Source: Rubrivivax sp. | Lineage (GTDB): Bacteria > Pseudomonadota > Gammaproteobacteria > Burkholderiales > Burkholderiaceae_C | Assembly (NCBI GenBank): GCA_016789955.1 | Contig: JAEUPB010000111.1 | Coordinates: forward strand, 1 to 64,000 | DNA length: 64,000 nt | Reading direction: 5' to 3' | Shown here: positions 9,893 through 19,559 of the stretch, piece by piece | Layout of the letters: each line of letters opens with the position of its first letter | How positions within the stretch are numbered: the stretch's first letter is position 1 | Notes under the pieces: generated by a model | What the model was told of the DNA's origin: nothing | Database searches by the model: none | Seen by the model: only the letters and a program-made list of their open reading frames with translations | Position numbers and translations under genes: made by a program

Positions 9893-11632
9893 ATGACGAT
9901 CCACCGATGGCAGCTGCTTCGCCGATCCGCCTGGGTGGTGGCCACGCTGGCGGCGCTGTCCGGGTGCGGTGGCGGCGGAGGCGGTGGCAGCTCGCTGCCC
10001 GAGCCCGTGCCGGTCACGCCGCAACCGCCGGTCACGCCGGTGGCCGACGGGGCCTACACCGATGCCGCCGCCTACAGCAGCCAGCCCGGCGGATCGCTGG
10101 CCGGCGCGGAGGAGGGCGCCGCGGTGACGAAGCTGCGCTGGACGGCCGGTGCCACGCCGGTGGCCTACACCGCGCGCGCCGGCCACCTCATCGCACGGCG
10201 TGCGTCGGACAACGCGGCGCAGGCGTCGATGTTCTATGCCGCCTACACCGCCGACGACGCGCCCGCCGCGCAGCGCCCGGTGACGTTCTTCTTCAACGGT
10301 GGGCCGGGCTCGGCCAGCCTGTGGCTGCACCTGGGCTCGTACGGCCCCCGTCGCCTCGCCACCTTCGTGCCGTCGACCACCGCGCCGCGGCCCTTTGCGA
10401 TGGTCGACAATGCCGAGAGCCTGCTCGACACCACCGACCTCGTCTTCGTCGATGCGGTCGGCGCGGGGCTCTCGACGGCCATCGCGCCCTTCGCCAACCG
10501 TGACTTCTGGAGCGTGGGCGCCGATGCCGCGCTGATGCGCGACTTCATCCGCCGCTGGCTCGACGCGAACCAGCGCCAGGCGTCGCCGCTGTTCGTGTTC
10601 GGCGAAAGCTACGGCGGCCCGCGTGCCGCGGTGCTGGCGCCGCTGCTGCTGGCCGCCGGCGTGCGGCTCGACGGGGTCGTGCTGCAGGCGCCGGCGCTGG
10701 ACTACACCAGCAACTGCGGCGTGGTCGACCAGCCGTCGACCTCGTGCGCCGGCTTCGTTCCGGCCTACGCGGCAGCGGCTGCGCACCTGCAGCGCGCCAC
10801 GCCGTTGCCACCGCTGCTGGTGCCGTTCATCGACGAGGTGCGCACGTTCACGCAGCAGCAGTACACGCCGGCCGTGCAGCGCTACCTGGCCACGCGCGCG
10901 GTTGCCGCCGAGTTGTTGCCCACGCTCGCCGGCTACACCGGCCTGCCGGCCGAACGCTGGCGCGCACAGTTCAACCTCGGCCCCACCACCTACCGCGGCG
11001 CGCTGATCGACGGCACGCTGCTCGGCCGCTACGACGCACGCATCACCGCGCCCAGCGGCAGCGCGCTGGCTTCCGATGGCGACCCGTCGAGCACGCTGAT
11101 CACGCCGTCGTTCAGCGCCGCCATCGCCACCGAGCTGCGCGACCGGCTGCGCTACGGCTACACCGCCAGCTACGTGCTGCTGTCCAATGCGATCCAGAGC
11201 TGGGACTTCCGCCACGCCGGGCGCGACCTGCCCGACACCGTGCCCGACCTCGCCGCAGCGCTGGCGCAGGCGCCGCGGCTGAAGATCCTGGCGGTCAACG
11301 GCCTGCACGACCTGGCCACGCCGTTCCACCAGACGGAGCTGGATCTCGCGCGCCTCGCCGCGCCGGGCCGCGTGCTGGTGCGCAACCATGCCGGCGGTCA
11401 CATGAGCTACCTCGACGACGGCACCCGCGCCGCGCAGAAGGCCGACATCGCGGCGTTCATCCGCGCGCAGGCGGCTGCCGCGGCCACCGAGACGGCGCAG
11501 CGCTTGGCGCCCCCGGCAGCAGCCCCGCGCGCCGACTCGGCCGGCGACCTCGCCGAGGCCCGCCGCCGCATGCCGCAGCCCGAGCCGGCCGTGCAGGCCC
11601 CGCTGCGCGACCCGTGGGTGCCGCCGCGCTGA
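9893..11632 (+). CDS. S10-family serine carboxypeptidase-like lipoprotein
   Basis: A 579-residue exported peptidase. The N-terminus has a signal peptide with lipobox LSGC (Cys25), followed by a Gly run and a Pro-rich linker, so it should be anchored to the cell envelope. The S10 triad is visible: FFFNGGPGSASLW oxyanion region, GESYGG (nucleophile Ser239), Asp473 in NGLHD and His503 in GGHMSY. The C-terminal ~60 residues are Ala/Pro-rich. It lies between the exonuclease and the convergent acyl-CoA synthetase gene. The natural substrate is unknown. Confidence 0.9.
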   Translation: MTIHRWQLLRRSAWVVATLAALSGCGGGGGGGSSLPEPVPVTPQPPVTPVADGAYTDAAAYSSQPGGSLAGAEEGAAVTKLRWTAGATPVAYTARAGHLIARRASDNAAQASMFYAAYTADDAPAAQRPVTFFFNGGPGSASLWLHLGSYGPRRLATFVPSTTAPRPFAMVDNAESLLDTTDLVFVDAVGAGLSTAIAPFANRDFWSVGADAALMRDFIRRWLDANQRQASPLFVFGESYGGPRAAVLAPLLLAAGVRLDGVVLQAPALDYTSNCGVVDQPSTSCAGFVPAYAAAAAHLQRATPLPPLLVPFIDEVRTFTQQQYTPAVQRYLATRAVAAELLPTLAGYTGLPAERWRAQFNLGPTTYRGALIDGTLLGRYDARITAPSGSALASDGDPSSTLITPSFSAAIATELRDRLRYGYTASYVLLSNAIQSWDFRHAGRDLPDTVPDLAAALAQAPRLKILAVNGLHDLATPFHQTELDLARLAAPGRVLVRNHAGGHMSYLDDGTRAAQKADIAAFIRAQAAAAATETAQRLAPPAAAPRADSAGDLAEARRRMPQPEPAVQAPLRDPWVPPR

Positions 11633-11659
11633 GCGGCGCGCCGGGATCTCGTCGCCGCA

Positions 11660-14371
11660 TCAGTTCAGCCGCAACGCGATCGCGTGCCCGCCGTCGGCCT
11701 GCGGCGGGCCCCGGTCGGCCTCGAAGCCGAGCCGCCGTGCCAGCGCCTGCATGCCGTGGTTCTCGTGCAGCAGCGTGGCCACGAGCCGCTGCGTGCCCTG
11801 CGCGCGCTGGTAGGCGATGAGCTGCTGCATCAGGAGCGTGCCGAGCCCCGTGCCCTTCAGGTCCGAGCGCACAAGGATGCCGAACTCGGCATCGCGGTTG
11901 TCCGGGTCGGTGATCGCGCGCGCCACGCCCAGCGTCTCCTCGTGCCCCTCGGCATCCGGCGCGGTGGCGATGAATGCGATCTCGCGCGCGTAGTCGACCT
12001 GCGTCAGGCGGGCGAGTTCGGTGCGCTCGATGCTGCGGCGGCTGTAGAAGACGCGCATGCGGATGTCGGCCGGGTCCACGGCTTCGAGGAAGCGCAGGTG
12101 CCGCGCTTCGTCCTCGGGGCGGATCGGCCGCAACGTGAGCGCGCGGCCTTTCCAGTCGTGCCGCGCGGTCCACTCGGCCGGGTACGGGCGGATCGCGAAT
12201 CGCCGCGCGCCGCCGGGCGCCGCGGCGTCGATGCGGATGCGTGCATCCAGCGCGATCACGCCGCGCGCATCGGCCAGCAGCGGGTTGATGTCGATGCCGG
12301 TGATCTGCGGCACCTCGGCCATCAATGCCGAGAGCGCCACCAGCGCGTGCTCGACGGCCGCCGTGTCCGCCGGCGGCACGTCGCGCCAGCCGGCCAGCAA
12401 ACGTGCCACGCGCGTCTGCCGTACGAGGCCGCGCGCCAGCGGCACGTTCAGCGGCGCCAGCGCCACCGCGCGGTCCTGCAGCACTTCCACCGCGGTGCCG
12501 CCGGCACCGAACAGGATCACCGGGCCGAACACCTCGTCGATGTGCGCGCCGGCGATCAGCTCCAGCGCGTGCGGCCGCTCGTCGCGGGTGACCATCTGCT
12601 GCACGGTGAAGCCTTCGAGCACCGCACCGGGCTTGAGCTTGCGCACCCGGCGCAGCATCGCGCGTGCGGCACTGGCCACCGCGGCCTCGTCGGCCAGCGC
12701 CAGCACCACGCCGCCGACGTCGCTCTTGTGCGAGATCTGCGCCGACAGGATCTTCAGCACCACCGGGAAGCCGATCTCCGCGGCGGCGATCGACGCCGCC
12801 TTGGGCGAGGCCTTCACCACGCGCGTGGCCACCACCGGGATGCCACAGGCCGCCAGCACCGCCTTGGCCTGCGGCTCGCCCAGCAGCGTGCGGCCCTGCT
12901 TCAGCGCCTCGGCCACGATGCCGCGAACGGCCGTCGCGTCGATGCCCTCGGGCGGCACCTCGGGCGGCGTCTCGATCAGCTGCGCCTGGTTGCGCCGCCA
13001 GCGGCTGACCATCGCGTGCGCCTGCACCGCTTCCTCGGGCGTGTCGTGGCAGGGCACGCCCTGCGCGCGGGTCAGCGCCCGGGCTTCCTCCACCGACGGG
13101 CCGCCCAGCCACGCGAAGGCCAGGCGGTCGCGCGCCGGGCCGACCATCGGCATCAGCGCCCGGGCGATCTCGATGCTGGGCACGATCGCGGTGGGCGCGT
13201 GCATCATCAGCACCGTGCCCGACGCGGGGTCGGCCAGCAGCGCCTCCAGCGCCTGCACGTAGCGCTCCGACGGCGCGTCGCCGATGATGTCCACCGGGTT
13301 CGCATGTGACCAGCTCGCCGGCAGCACGGCGTCGAGCGCGGTGCGGGTGGAGTCGGCCAGCGCGGACAGCGGCAACCCCTGCGCCACCGCGGCGTCGGCC
13401 GCCATCACGCCGGCCCCGCCGCCGTTGGTGACGAGCGTCAACCGCTCGGCGGCCTCGAGTTCGGCCTCGGTGCCGGTCTTCAGCGGTGCGTGGTCGCGCC
13501 AGCGCGCCAGCGTCTGCGCGGCGACGAACAGCTCGGGCAGGCTGTCCACGCGCAGCATGCCGGCACGGCGGATCGCGGCGTCGAACACGATGTCCTCGCC
13601 GGCGAGCGCGCCGCTGTGCGTGGAGGCCGCCTGCCGGCCCACCGCCGAGCGCCCCGACTTCACCACCACCACCGGCTTGTTGCGCGCCGCGGCGCGCGCC
13701 GCCGACATGAACTTGCGCGCGTGCCGCACCGACTCGATGTAGAGCAGGATCGCCCGCGTGCCCGGGTCGCTGGCGAGGTAGTCGAGCATGTCGCCGAAGT
13801 CGATGTCGGCGCATTCGCCCAGCGAGACGATCTGCGAGAAGCCGATGCCGCGGCCCTGTGCCCAGTCGAGCATCGCGGCCAGCAGCGCGCCCGACTGCGA
13901 CACGAAGGCCAGCGTGCCGGCCGGCGGCTGCGGCGCCCCGGGCGCGAAGCTCGCGTTGAGCTTGCGCCGCGGCACCAGCAGCCCCAGGCCGTTGGGGCCC
14001 AGAATGCGCAGCAGCGTGGGCCGGGCCGCATCGAGCATCGCCTGCTTCAGCTCGGGCGTGAACCCGCCCGAGAGCACCACCGCGGCCTTGGTGCCGCGCG
14101 CGGCGAGCTGCGCGATCAGCCCCGGCACGGTGGGTGCGGGCGTGCAGATCAGCGCCAGCTCGGGCGTCTGCGGCAGGCTCGCGATGTCCGCGTAGACCGT
14201 GTCGGCGCCGATGCAGCGGTGCTTGGGGTTCACTGCGTAGCGCGGCCCTTCGAAGCCGCCGTCGCGCAACCGCGCCCAAGCCGTGGCGCCGACGCTGTGA
14301 GGACGCTCCGACGCGCCGATCACCGCCACCGAGGCGGGCTCGAACAGGTGTTCCAGATGGCGGATGCTCAT
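11660..14371 (-). CDS. Acyl-CoA synthetase (NDP-forming) fused to GNAT acetyltransferase
   Basis: A 903-residue protein with a CoA-binding Rossmann domain (about 1-130), succinyl-CoA-synthetase-like domains with the phospho-acceptor His252 in THSGALAGED, an ATP-grasp domain (about 480-700) and a C-terminal GNAT domain (about 740-903). This is the layout of Pat/PatZ lysine acetyltransferases that inactivate acyl-CoA synthetases, in which the synthetase part is often catalytically dead. Here the His and the ATP-grasp core appear intact, so residual synthetase activity cannot be excluded. The start codon lies inside a 17-bp palindrome (14369-14385), and the gene is divergent from the DNA ligase with only 50 bases between starts. 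Confidence 0.88.
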   Translation of the reverse strand: MSIRHLEHLFEPASVAVIGASERPHSVGATAWARLRDGGFEGPRYAVNPKHRCIGADTVYADIASLPQTPELALICTPAPTVPGLIAQLAARGTKAAVVLSGGFTPELKQAMLDAARPTLLRILGPNGLGLLVPRRKLNASFAPGAPQPPAGTLAFVSQSGALLAAMLDWAQGRGIGFSQIVSLGECADIDFGDMLDYLASDPGTRAILLYIESVRHARKFMSAARAAARNKPVVVVKSGRSAVGRQAASTHSGALAGEDIVFDAAIRRAGMLRVDSLPELFVAAQTLARWRDHAPLKTGTEAELEAAERLTLVTNGGGAGVMAADAAVAQGLPLSALADSTRTALDAVLPASWSHANPVDIIGDAPSERYVQALEALLADPASGTVLMMHAPTAIVPSIEIARALMPMVGPARDRLAFAWLGGPSVEEARALTRAQGVPCHDTPEEAVQAHAMVSRWRRNQAQLIETPPEVPPEGIDATAVRGIVAEALKQGRTLLGEPQAKAVLAACGIPVVATRVVKASPKAASIAAAEIGFPVVLKILSAQISHKSDVGGVVLALADEAAVASAARAMLRRVRKLKPGAVLEGFTVQQMVTRDERPHALELIAGAHIDEVFGPVILFGAGGTAVEVLQDRAVALAPLNVPLARGLVRQTRVARLLAGWRDVPPADTAAVEHALVALSALMAEVPQITGIDINPLLADARGVIALDARIRIDAAAPGGARRFAIRPYPAEWTARHDWKGRALTLRPIRPEDEARHLRFLEAVDPADIRMRVFYSRRSIERTELARLTQVDYAREIAFIATAPDAEGHEETLGVARAITDPDNRDAEFGILVRSDLKGTGLGTLLMQQLIAYQRAQGTQRLVATLLHENHGMQALARRLGFEADRGPPQADGGHAIALRLN

Positions 14372-14385
14372 GATGGACCATCATG
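14369..14385. promoter_or_regulatory. Perfect palindrome spanning the Pat-like gene start
   Basis: CATGATGG-A-CCATCATG is an 8+1+8 inverted repeat. It contains the start codon of the minus-strand acyl-CoA synthetase/GNAT gene and lies in the 50-base divergent region shared with the DNA ligase. It could be an operator or an mRNA hairpin masking the start. Confidence 0.4.
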
Positions 14386-14421
14386 CCAGCCGCTCCGTGA
14401 CGGACCTTGACGCGGATCGAC

Positions 14422-16131
14422 ATGCGACGATTTGCCACCCTCTACGCCGAACTCGACGCCAGCACCGCGACGAACGACAAGCTCGCCGCGCTGCTGCGCT
14501 GGTTCGACGCCGCGCCGCCGCAGGACGCCGCGTGGGGCGTGTACTTCCTCGCCGGCGGGCGGCCGCGTCAGGTGGTGCCCACGGCGCTGCTGCGCGAGGT
14601 GGCACTGCGCTCGTCGGGGTTGCCCGAGTGGCTGTTCGAGGAGTGCTACCAGGCGGTGGGCGACCTCGCAGAGACCATCGCCCACGTGCTGCCGCCGGGC
14701 CGCGCCGACGACGACGCGGGTCTCGCGGAGTGGGTCGAGCAGCGGCTGCTGACGTGGCGCGGCCAGGGCCCCGCCGAGCAGGCGGCGCGTCTGGCCGATG
14801 CCTTCGATCGCCTCGATGCGCCGGGCCGCTTCCTGCTCGCGAAGCTGATCGGCGGCGGATTCCGCGTCGGCGTCTCGCGGCTGCTGGTGCAGCGCGCGTT
14901 GGCCCTCTGGTCGGGGCTGGACCCCAAGGTGGTCGCGCAGCGGCTGATGGGCTGGACCGATGCGCGCGCCACGCCGAGCGCCGAGCGCTTCCGTGCGCTC
15001 GTGGGCGCCGATGCGGACGGACTGGCCGACCCCGGCCAGCCGTACCCGTTCTTCCTCGCCCATGCGCTGGAGGCCGACGTGGCCACGCTGGGGCCGGTGG
15101 CGGACTGGCACGTCGAGTGGAAGTACGACGGCATCCGCGCGCAACTGGTGCGGCGGGCCGGGCAGGCGTGGCTGTGGTCGCGCGGTGAGGAACTGATCGG
15201 CGAGCGCTTCCCGGAGGTGATCGCCGCGGCGCGGGCCCTGCCCGACGGCACCGTGCTCGATGGCGAGGTGCTCGCGTGCCGCCCGGGCGAGGCGCAGCCG
15301 CTGCCGTTCCAGAAGCTGCAGCAGCGCATCACGCGCAAGACGATCACGAAGAAGGTGCTGGCCGACGTGCCCGCGCGATTCGTCGCCTACGACCTGCTGG
15401 AGAGCGAGGGCGTCGATCGGCGCGGCGAAACGCAGGGGCAGCGGCGGGCGCGGCTGGAAGAGCTCGTGTCGGCGGGCGGCACTGGCATCGGCAGCAGCGA
15501 CGGTGCGCTCGGCCTTTCGCCGCTCGTGCACGCGGCCGACTGGCCCGGCTACGCCGCACTGCGCGCCTCGTCGCGCGAGCGTGGCGTCGAAGGCTTCATG
15601 CTGAAGCACGCGTCGTCGCGCTACGGCAGCGGGCGCACCAAGGCCGAGGGGCTGTGGTGGAAGTGGAAGATCGACCCGCTGTCGGTGGACTGCGTGCTGA
15701 TCTACGCGCAGGCCGGTCACGGCCGCCGCGCGAGCGTCTACACCGACTACACCTTCGCCGTGTGGAACCGCCCGCCGGCCGGTGCGGCCGAGGCGCAGGC
15801 CGTCGTGGAGGCCATCGCGCGCCGCGAGCCGGCGCAGCCCGGCGCCTTGCAGCTGGTGCCGTTCGCGAAGGCCTACTCGGGCCTCACCGACGAGGAGTTC
15901 GCGCGCATCAGCCGCGTGGTGCGCGACACCACGCTGGAGAAGTTCGGCCCGGTGCGCAGCGTGCGCCCCACGCTCGTGTTCGAACTCGGCTTCGAAGGCA
16001 TCCAGACGAGCCCGCGTCACAAGAGCGGCATCGCGGTGCGGTTCCCGCGCATGCTGCGCATCCGCGACGACAAGCCGCTGAACGAGGCGGACACGCTGGA
16101 GACGTTGCGGGCGCTGCTGGCCCGCGCGTGA
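14422..16131 (+). CDS. ATP-dependent DNA ligase
   Basis: A 569-residue ligase. The nucleotidyl-transfer Lys234 is in motif I KYDGIR; later nucleotidyltransferase motifs (DGEV, EGFMLK, WWKWK) and the OB-fold domain follow. The N-terminal ~200 residues are the helical DNA-binding domain (RFATLYAELDASTATNDK start, typical of this family). ATG at 14422 is preferred to an in-frame TTG at 14407. This is the bacterial LigC/ligase-exonuclease-associated type implicated in DNA repair rather than replication, which uses NAD-dependent LigA. Its usual exonuclease partner is encoded at 8784-9830. Confidence 0.92.
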   Translation: MRRFATLYAELDASTATNDKLAALLRWFDAAPPQDAAWGVYFLAGGRPRQVVPTALLREVALRSSGLPEWLFEECYQAVGDLAETIAHVLPPGRADDDAGLAEWVEQRLLTWRGQGPAEQAARLADAFDRLDAPGRFLLAKLIGGGFRVGVSRLLVQRALALWSGLDPKVVAQRLMGWTDARATPSAERFRALVGADADGLADPGQPYPFFLAHALEADVATLGPVADWHVEWKYDGIRAQLVRRAGQAWLWSRGEELIGERFPEVIAAARALPDGTVLDGEVLACRPGEAQPLPFQKLQQRITRKTITKKVLADVPARFVAYDLLESEGVDRRGETQGQRRARLEELVSAGGTGIGSSDGALGLSPLVHAADWPGYAALRASSRERGVEGFMLKHASSRYGSGRTKAEGLWWKWKIDPLSVDCVLIYAQAGHGRRASVYTDYTFAVWNRPPAGAAEAQAVVEAIARREPAQPGALQLVPFAKAYSGLTDEEFARISRVVRDTTLEKFGPVRSVRPTLVFELGFEGIQTSPRHKSGIAVRFPRMLRIRDDKPLNEADTLETLRALLARA

Positions 16132-16141
16132 GAATCGCGGC

Positions 16142-17554
16142 ATGCCCGGATCCTTCCGCCCCTGGCTGACGCAGCACCTCGCCGCGCTCGAATCCGGCCT
16201 GCTCGAACGCGGCACCGCGGTGCGGCTGCTGCTGCTGGCGGCGCTGGCGCGCGAGCATGTGCTGCTGATCGGCCCGCCGGGCACCGCCAAGAGCGAGCTG
16301 GCGCGGCGGCTGCACCGGGCCTTCGACGGCGTGCGCTACTTCGAGCGGCTGCTGACGCGCTTCTCCACTCCCGAGGAGCTGTTCGGTCCGCTGTCGCTGA
16401 AGGCGCTGGAAGATGACCGCTACGAGCGGCTGATCGACGGCTACCTGCCCACCGCCGGCGTGGCCTTCCTCGACGAGGTGTTCAAGGCCAACTCGGCGAT
16501 CCTCAACACGCTGCTGACGCTGCTCAACGAGCGCGAGTTCGACAACGGCGCCGGGCGCCGCCACACGCCGCTGGTGACGCTGGTGGGCGCCAGCAACGAG
16601 GTGCCCGACGACGACGCGCTGCAGGCCTTCCACGACCGCTTCCTCGTGCGCGTGCCGATCGCGCCGGTGAGCGACGACGCCTTCATGGCGCTGCTGCAGT
16701 TGCGCGACGGCGCCGAGCCGGCCGCATCGCCCGCACCGATCACGCCCGGCGCGATGCAGGCGCTGCTCGATGCCGCGAGCCGCGTGGCGCTCGGCGACGA
16801 TGCGCTCGCGGCACTGGCCGCCTTGCGCGCCGAGTGCATGCGGCTGCAGCTCGCGGTGTCCGACCGCCGCTGGCGCCGCGTCGTCGCGCTGCTGTGCCTG
16901 CAGGCCGGCAGCGACGGCCGCGCGCAGGTCGACGAGATCGACCTGTGGCTGGCGCCCTACGTGGTGTGCGCGCATCCGCAGGCGGTGCCGGCCGTGCAGG
17001 CCTGGTTCGACGCGCGCATCGTGCAGGCCGTGCCGCAGCCGCTGCCGTGGCTGGGCGCAGCGGTGGCGGCCTTCGAACAGCAGCTCGAGATCGAGGCCTC
17101 GATGCCGGCCGATGACGACGCGGCTGGCGGGGCCAGCGGCAAGCTCGCGCTGGCACGGGCCATCGGCCGCACCGATCTGGTCGGCGGCGGCGATGCGGCC
17201 GGCGGCACCGGGCTGCTGCGCATCCGCGCCGCGGCGCTCGAGCAGCGCACGCGCCGGCACTACTCCAGCGTGCACATCGCCGCGCGGCTGGCGCAGCTCG
17301 ACGAGGTGCTGGCTGCGGTGGATGCGGCCCGCGAGCCGCTGGCCGACGAGCTGGCGCTGCTGCAGGCGCGCATCGCCGGCCGGCTGTGGCTGCCGCCGGA
17401 GCTCGTGCAGCGCTGGACCGGTGCGCACCGCGACACGCTGGCGCTGCTCGACGCGATGGCCGCACGGCTCTCGGCGGCGCGCGACGGCTTTGCCGCGCTG
17501 CCGCTGGACGAGTTGTCTGAAGTGCCCGCGGCCCCTGCGGTGGCCTGGGGCTGA
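16142..17554 (+). CDS. ravA: RavA-like MoxR-family AAA+ ATPase
   Basis: A 470-residue ATPase. Walker A GPPGTAKS spans residues 44-51, Walker B FLDE 109-112, and the sensor region GASNE follows near 153. The length and C-terminal extension after the AAA+ core (triple-helical/LARA region about 300-470) fit RavA more than short MoxR proteins. RavA works with the VWA protein ViaA; in E. coli the pair has been linked to respiratory and Fe-S enzymes and aminoglycoside sensitivity. The ViaA-like gene follows 26 bases downstream, so the two form an operon. Confidence 0.87.
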   Translation: MPGSFRPWLTQHLAALESGLLERGTAVRLLLLAALAREHVLLIGPPGTAKSELARRLHRAFDGVRYFERLLTRFSTPEELFGPLSLKALEDDRYERLIDGYLPTAGVAFLDEVFKANSAILNTLLTLLNEREFDNGAGRRHTPLVTLVGASNEVPDDDALQAFHDRFLVRVPIAPVSDDAFMALLQLRDGAEPAASPAPITPGAMQALLDAASRVALGDDALAALAALRAECMRLQLAVSDRRWRRVVALLCLQAGSDGRAQVDEIDLWLAPYVVCAHPQAVPAVQAWFDARIVQAVPQPLPWLGAAVAAFEQQLEIEASMPADDDAAGGASGKLALARAIGRTDLVGGGDAAGGTGLLRIRAAALEQRTRRHYSSVHIAARLAQLDEVLAAVDAAREPLADELALLQARIAGRLWLPPELVQRWTGAHRDTLALLDAMAARLSAARDGFAALPLDELSEVPAAPAVAWG

Positions 17555-17580
17555 CCGGCCCCTCGGGTTGCCGGCGTCCG

Positions 17581-19056
17581 ATGCCCGTCGACGAAGCTCC
17601 CTGGAACGCGCTGCACGACCTGCCGCGCGCCCTGTGGCGGCCGGCGCTGGTGTCGGCCTGCGGCACCGCTGCCGAGCGGCTGCGCGACACCGCGCGCTGG
17701 CGAGCCTCGTTGCTCGCCGGTGAGCTGGCACCGGCCGACGTGGACTTCGGTGCGCCCGATGCAGCTGCACCGCTGCGCGAGGCCTGCGGCGCGCTCGGCC
17801 TGCCGGCGCTCGCTCAGGGCCGCGAGCCGATGGCGGAGCAGGTGCTGCGCACGCTGCTGTGGCACCTGGACCATCTCGCCGACCTGCAGCCTCGGCTGTC
17901 GCGCGCCGAGGCCATCGCGCAGGTCACCGCCGAGTTCGCCGACGCGTGGCGCGAGGAGAAGGGCGGCTGGGACGAGGTGCTCGCGCTGCTGCAGGGCCTG
18001 GGCGACCTCGCGCGCTGCAGCCGCGACGAGCTGCGCGGCCTGTTGACGAGCCGCGAGTGGCAGGAAGCGCGTCGCGTGGCGGCGCACCTGCAGGCGCTGC
18101 CGGAACTGGTCGCGCTGATCCGCCGGCTCGGGCGTTCGCAGCATGCGGTGGCCGGCCCGCGCAAGCCGCCTCCGGCGGCCATGTCAGGCTCCGCGCCGCA
18201 CCGTGCCCCGCTGCGGGCCGTGCAGACAAGGCTGCACGGCCTGCCCGGCGAGCTGCACGGCATCGTGCACACCGCGCGCTTCGAGCAGCAGCTTGCCGGC
18301 GAGGCCGCGATGCTGATGCACCCGGTGCTGGCCAAGCTGTGGCGCGCGCGCCGCGCCGAGGGGCGGCTGCTCGGCCACGACACCGAGGCGGTGCTGGTCG
18401 ACTGGCGGCCCGATCCGGCCGCGTCGCCGCGCCACGCCGCGGCCGAGGCACCGCCCGAGCGGCGGGAGCGCGGCCCGATGATCGTGGCGCTCGACACCTC
18501 GGGCTCCATGCGCGGCGCCCCCGAAACGCTGGCCAAGGCGGTGGTGCTGGAGGTGCTGCGCACGGCGCACCGCGAACGCCGCGCCTGCGTGCTGCTCGCA
18601 TTCGGCGCGGCGGGCGAGGTGGTCGAGCACGAGCTGGCGCTGACGCCCGCGGGGCTGGAGGCGATGCTGGCGCTGATGGGGCAGTCGTTCGACGGCGGCA
18701 CCGACGTGCAGGCGCCGATCGAGCGCGCCATCGCGCGCGTGCACGAGGCCGGCTGGAACGGTGCCGACCTGCTGATCGTCAGCGATGGCGAGTTCGGCTG
18801 CGTGCCGGCCACGCTGCAGCGGCTGGACGACGCGCGGCGCGACCTGGGCCTGGCCGTGCAGGGCGTGCTGATCGGCGACCGCGAGACGCTGGGCCTGCTG
18901 GAGGTGGCCGACGACATCCACTGGCTGCGCGACTGGCGCCGCCACGACGACGCCGCGCCGCGTGCCGGCTTCTCGCCGGTGCACAGCAAGAGCCTCACCG
19001 CGCTGTACTTCCCGAACGCGCTGTCGGCGCGCGCGGCGCGGCATCAGGGGCGCTGA
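17581..19056 (+). CDS. viaA: ViaA-like VWA-domain protein
   Basis: A 491-residue cytoplasmic protein with a C-terminal von Willebrand factor A domain. The MIDAS metal site is complete: DTSGSM from Asp305, Thr in GGTDVQ, and Asp in SDGEFG. The N-terminal ~290 residues are helical. Together with the upstream MoxR ATPase it forms the RavA-ViaA pair, thought to be a chaperone-like complex. The 3' end overlaps the convergent nsrR gene by 13 bases, so the two transcripts are antisense at their ends. Confidence 0.85.
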   Translation: MPVDEAPWNALHDLPRALWRPALVSACGTAAERLRDTARWRASLLAGELAPADVDFGAPDAAAPLREACGALGLPALAQGREPMAEQVLRTLLWHLDHLADLQPRLSRAEAIAQVTAEFADAWREEKGGWDEVLALLQGLGDLARCSRDELRGLLTSREWQEARRVAAHLQALPELVALIRRLGRSQHAVAGPRKPPPAAMSGSAPHRAPLRAVQTRLHGLPGELHGIVHTARFEQQLAGEAAMLMHPVLAKLWRARRAEGRLLGHDTEAVLVDWRPDPAASPRHAAAEAPPERRERGPMIVALDTSGSMRGAPETLAKAVVLEVLRTAHRERRACVLLAFGAAGEVVEHELALTPAGLEAMLALMGQSFDGGTDVQAPIERAIARVHEAGWNGADLLIVSDGEFGCVPATLQRLDDARRDLGLAVQGVLIGDRETLGLLEVADDIHWLRDWRRHDDAAPRAGFSPVHSKSLTALYFPNALSARAARHQGR

Positions 19057-19532
19057 CCCTCCGTCCGCGAGGCGACCTGCGCCAGCCGCCCGCTGAGCGC
19101 CACGATCTGCCGCGCCCGGGCGCGCGGCACCACGTCGGCCAGCGTTCGCCCGTCCAGCGACGCGAGGAAGGCCGAGCGCGCCTCGTCGAGCGCATCGGCC
19201 AGGCCGCAACCGGCGCTGAGCGGGCACTGCGCGCCCTCGCTGAAGCACTCGACGAGCGCCATGTCGGTCTCCACCGCGCGCACCACGTCGCCCAGCCGCA
19301 GCGTGGCCGGATCGGCCGCCAGCCGCAGGCCGCCGCCACGCCCGCGCTGCGTGTGCAGCAGCCCGAGCTGCGCGAGCCGGTGCACGACCTTCATCAGTTG
19401 GTTTTCCGAGATGCCGTAGGCCTCGGCGATCTCGTGGATCGAGCTGAGCGCCTCGGCGCCGTCGCGCACGTGCCGGCTCGCGGCGAACATGAGCACGCGG
19501 AACGCGTAATCGGTGTGTTGCGTCAGCCTCAT
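19044..19532 (-). CDS. nsrR: Rrf2-family nitric oxide-responsive regulator NsrR
   Basis: A 162-residue transcription factor. The winged-helix N-terminus (MRLTQHTDYAFRVLMFAA, then ISENQLMKVVHRLAQLG) is the NsrR signature. Three cysteines, Cys96, Cys103 and Cys109, have the spacing that holds the Fe-S cluster destroyed by NO. Length is normal. Its start is 98 bases from the divergent cupin gene, and an NsrR-like palindrome lies between them. The gene converges on viaA with a 13-base overlap. Confidence 0.92.
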   Translation of the reverse strand: MRLTQHTDYAFRVLMFAASRHVRDGAEALSSIHEIAEAYGISENQLMKVVHRLAQLGLLHTQRGRGGGLRLAADPATLRLGDVVRAVETDMALVECFSEGAQCPLSAGCGLADALDEARSAFLASLDGRTLADVVPRARARQIVALSGRLAQVASRTEGQRP

Positions 19533-19559
19533 CCGTGACCTCCCAGGAGAGTCATTGTA

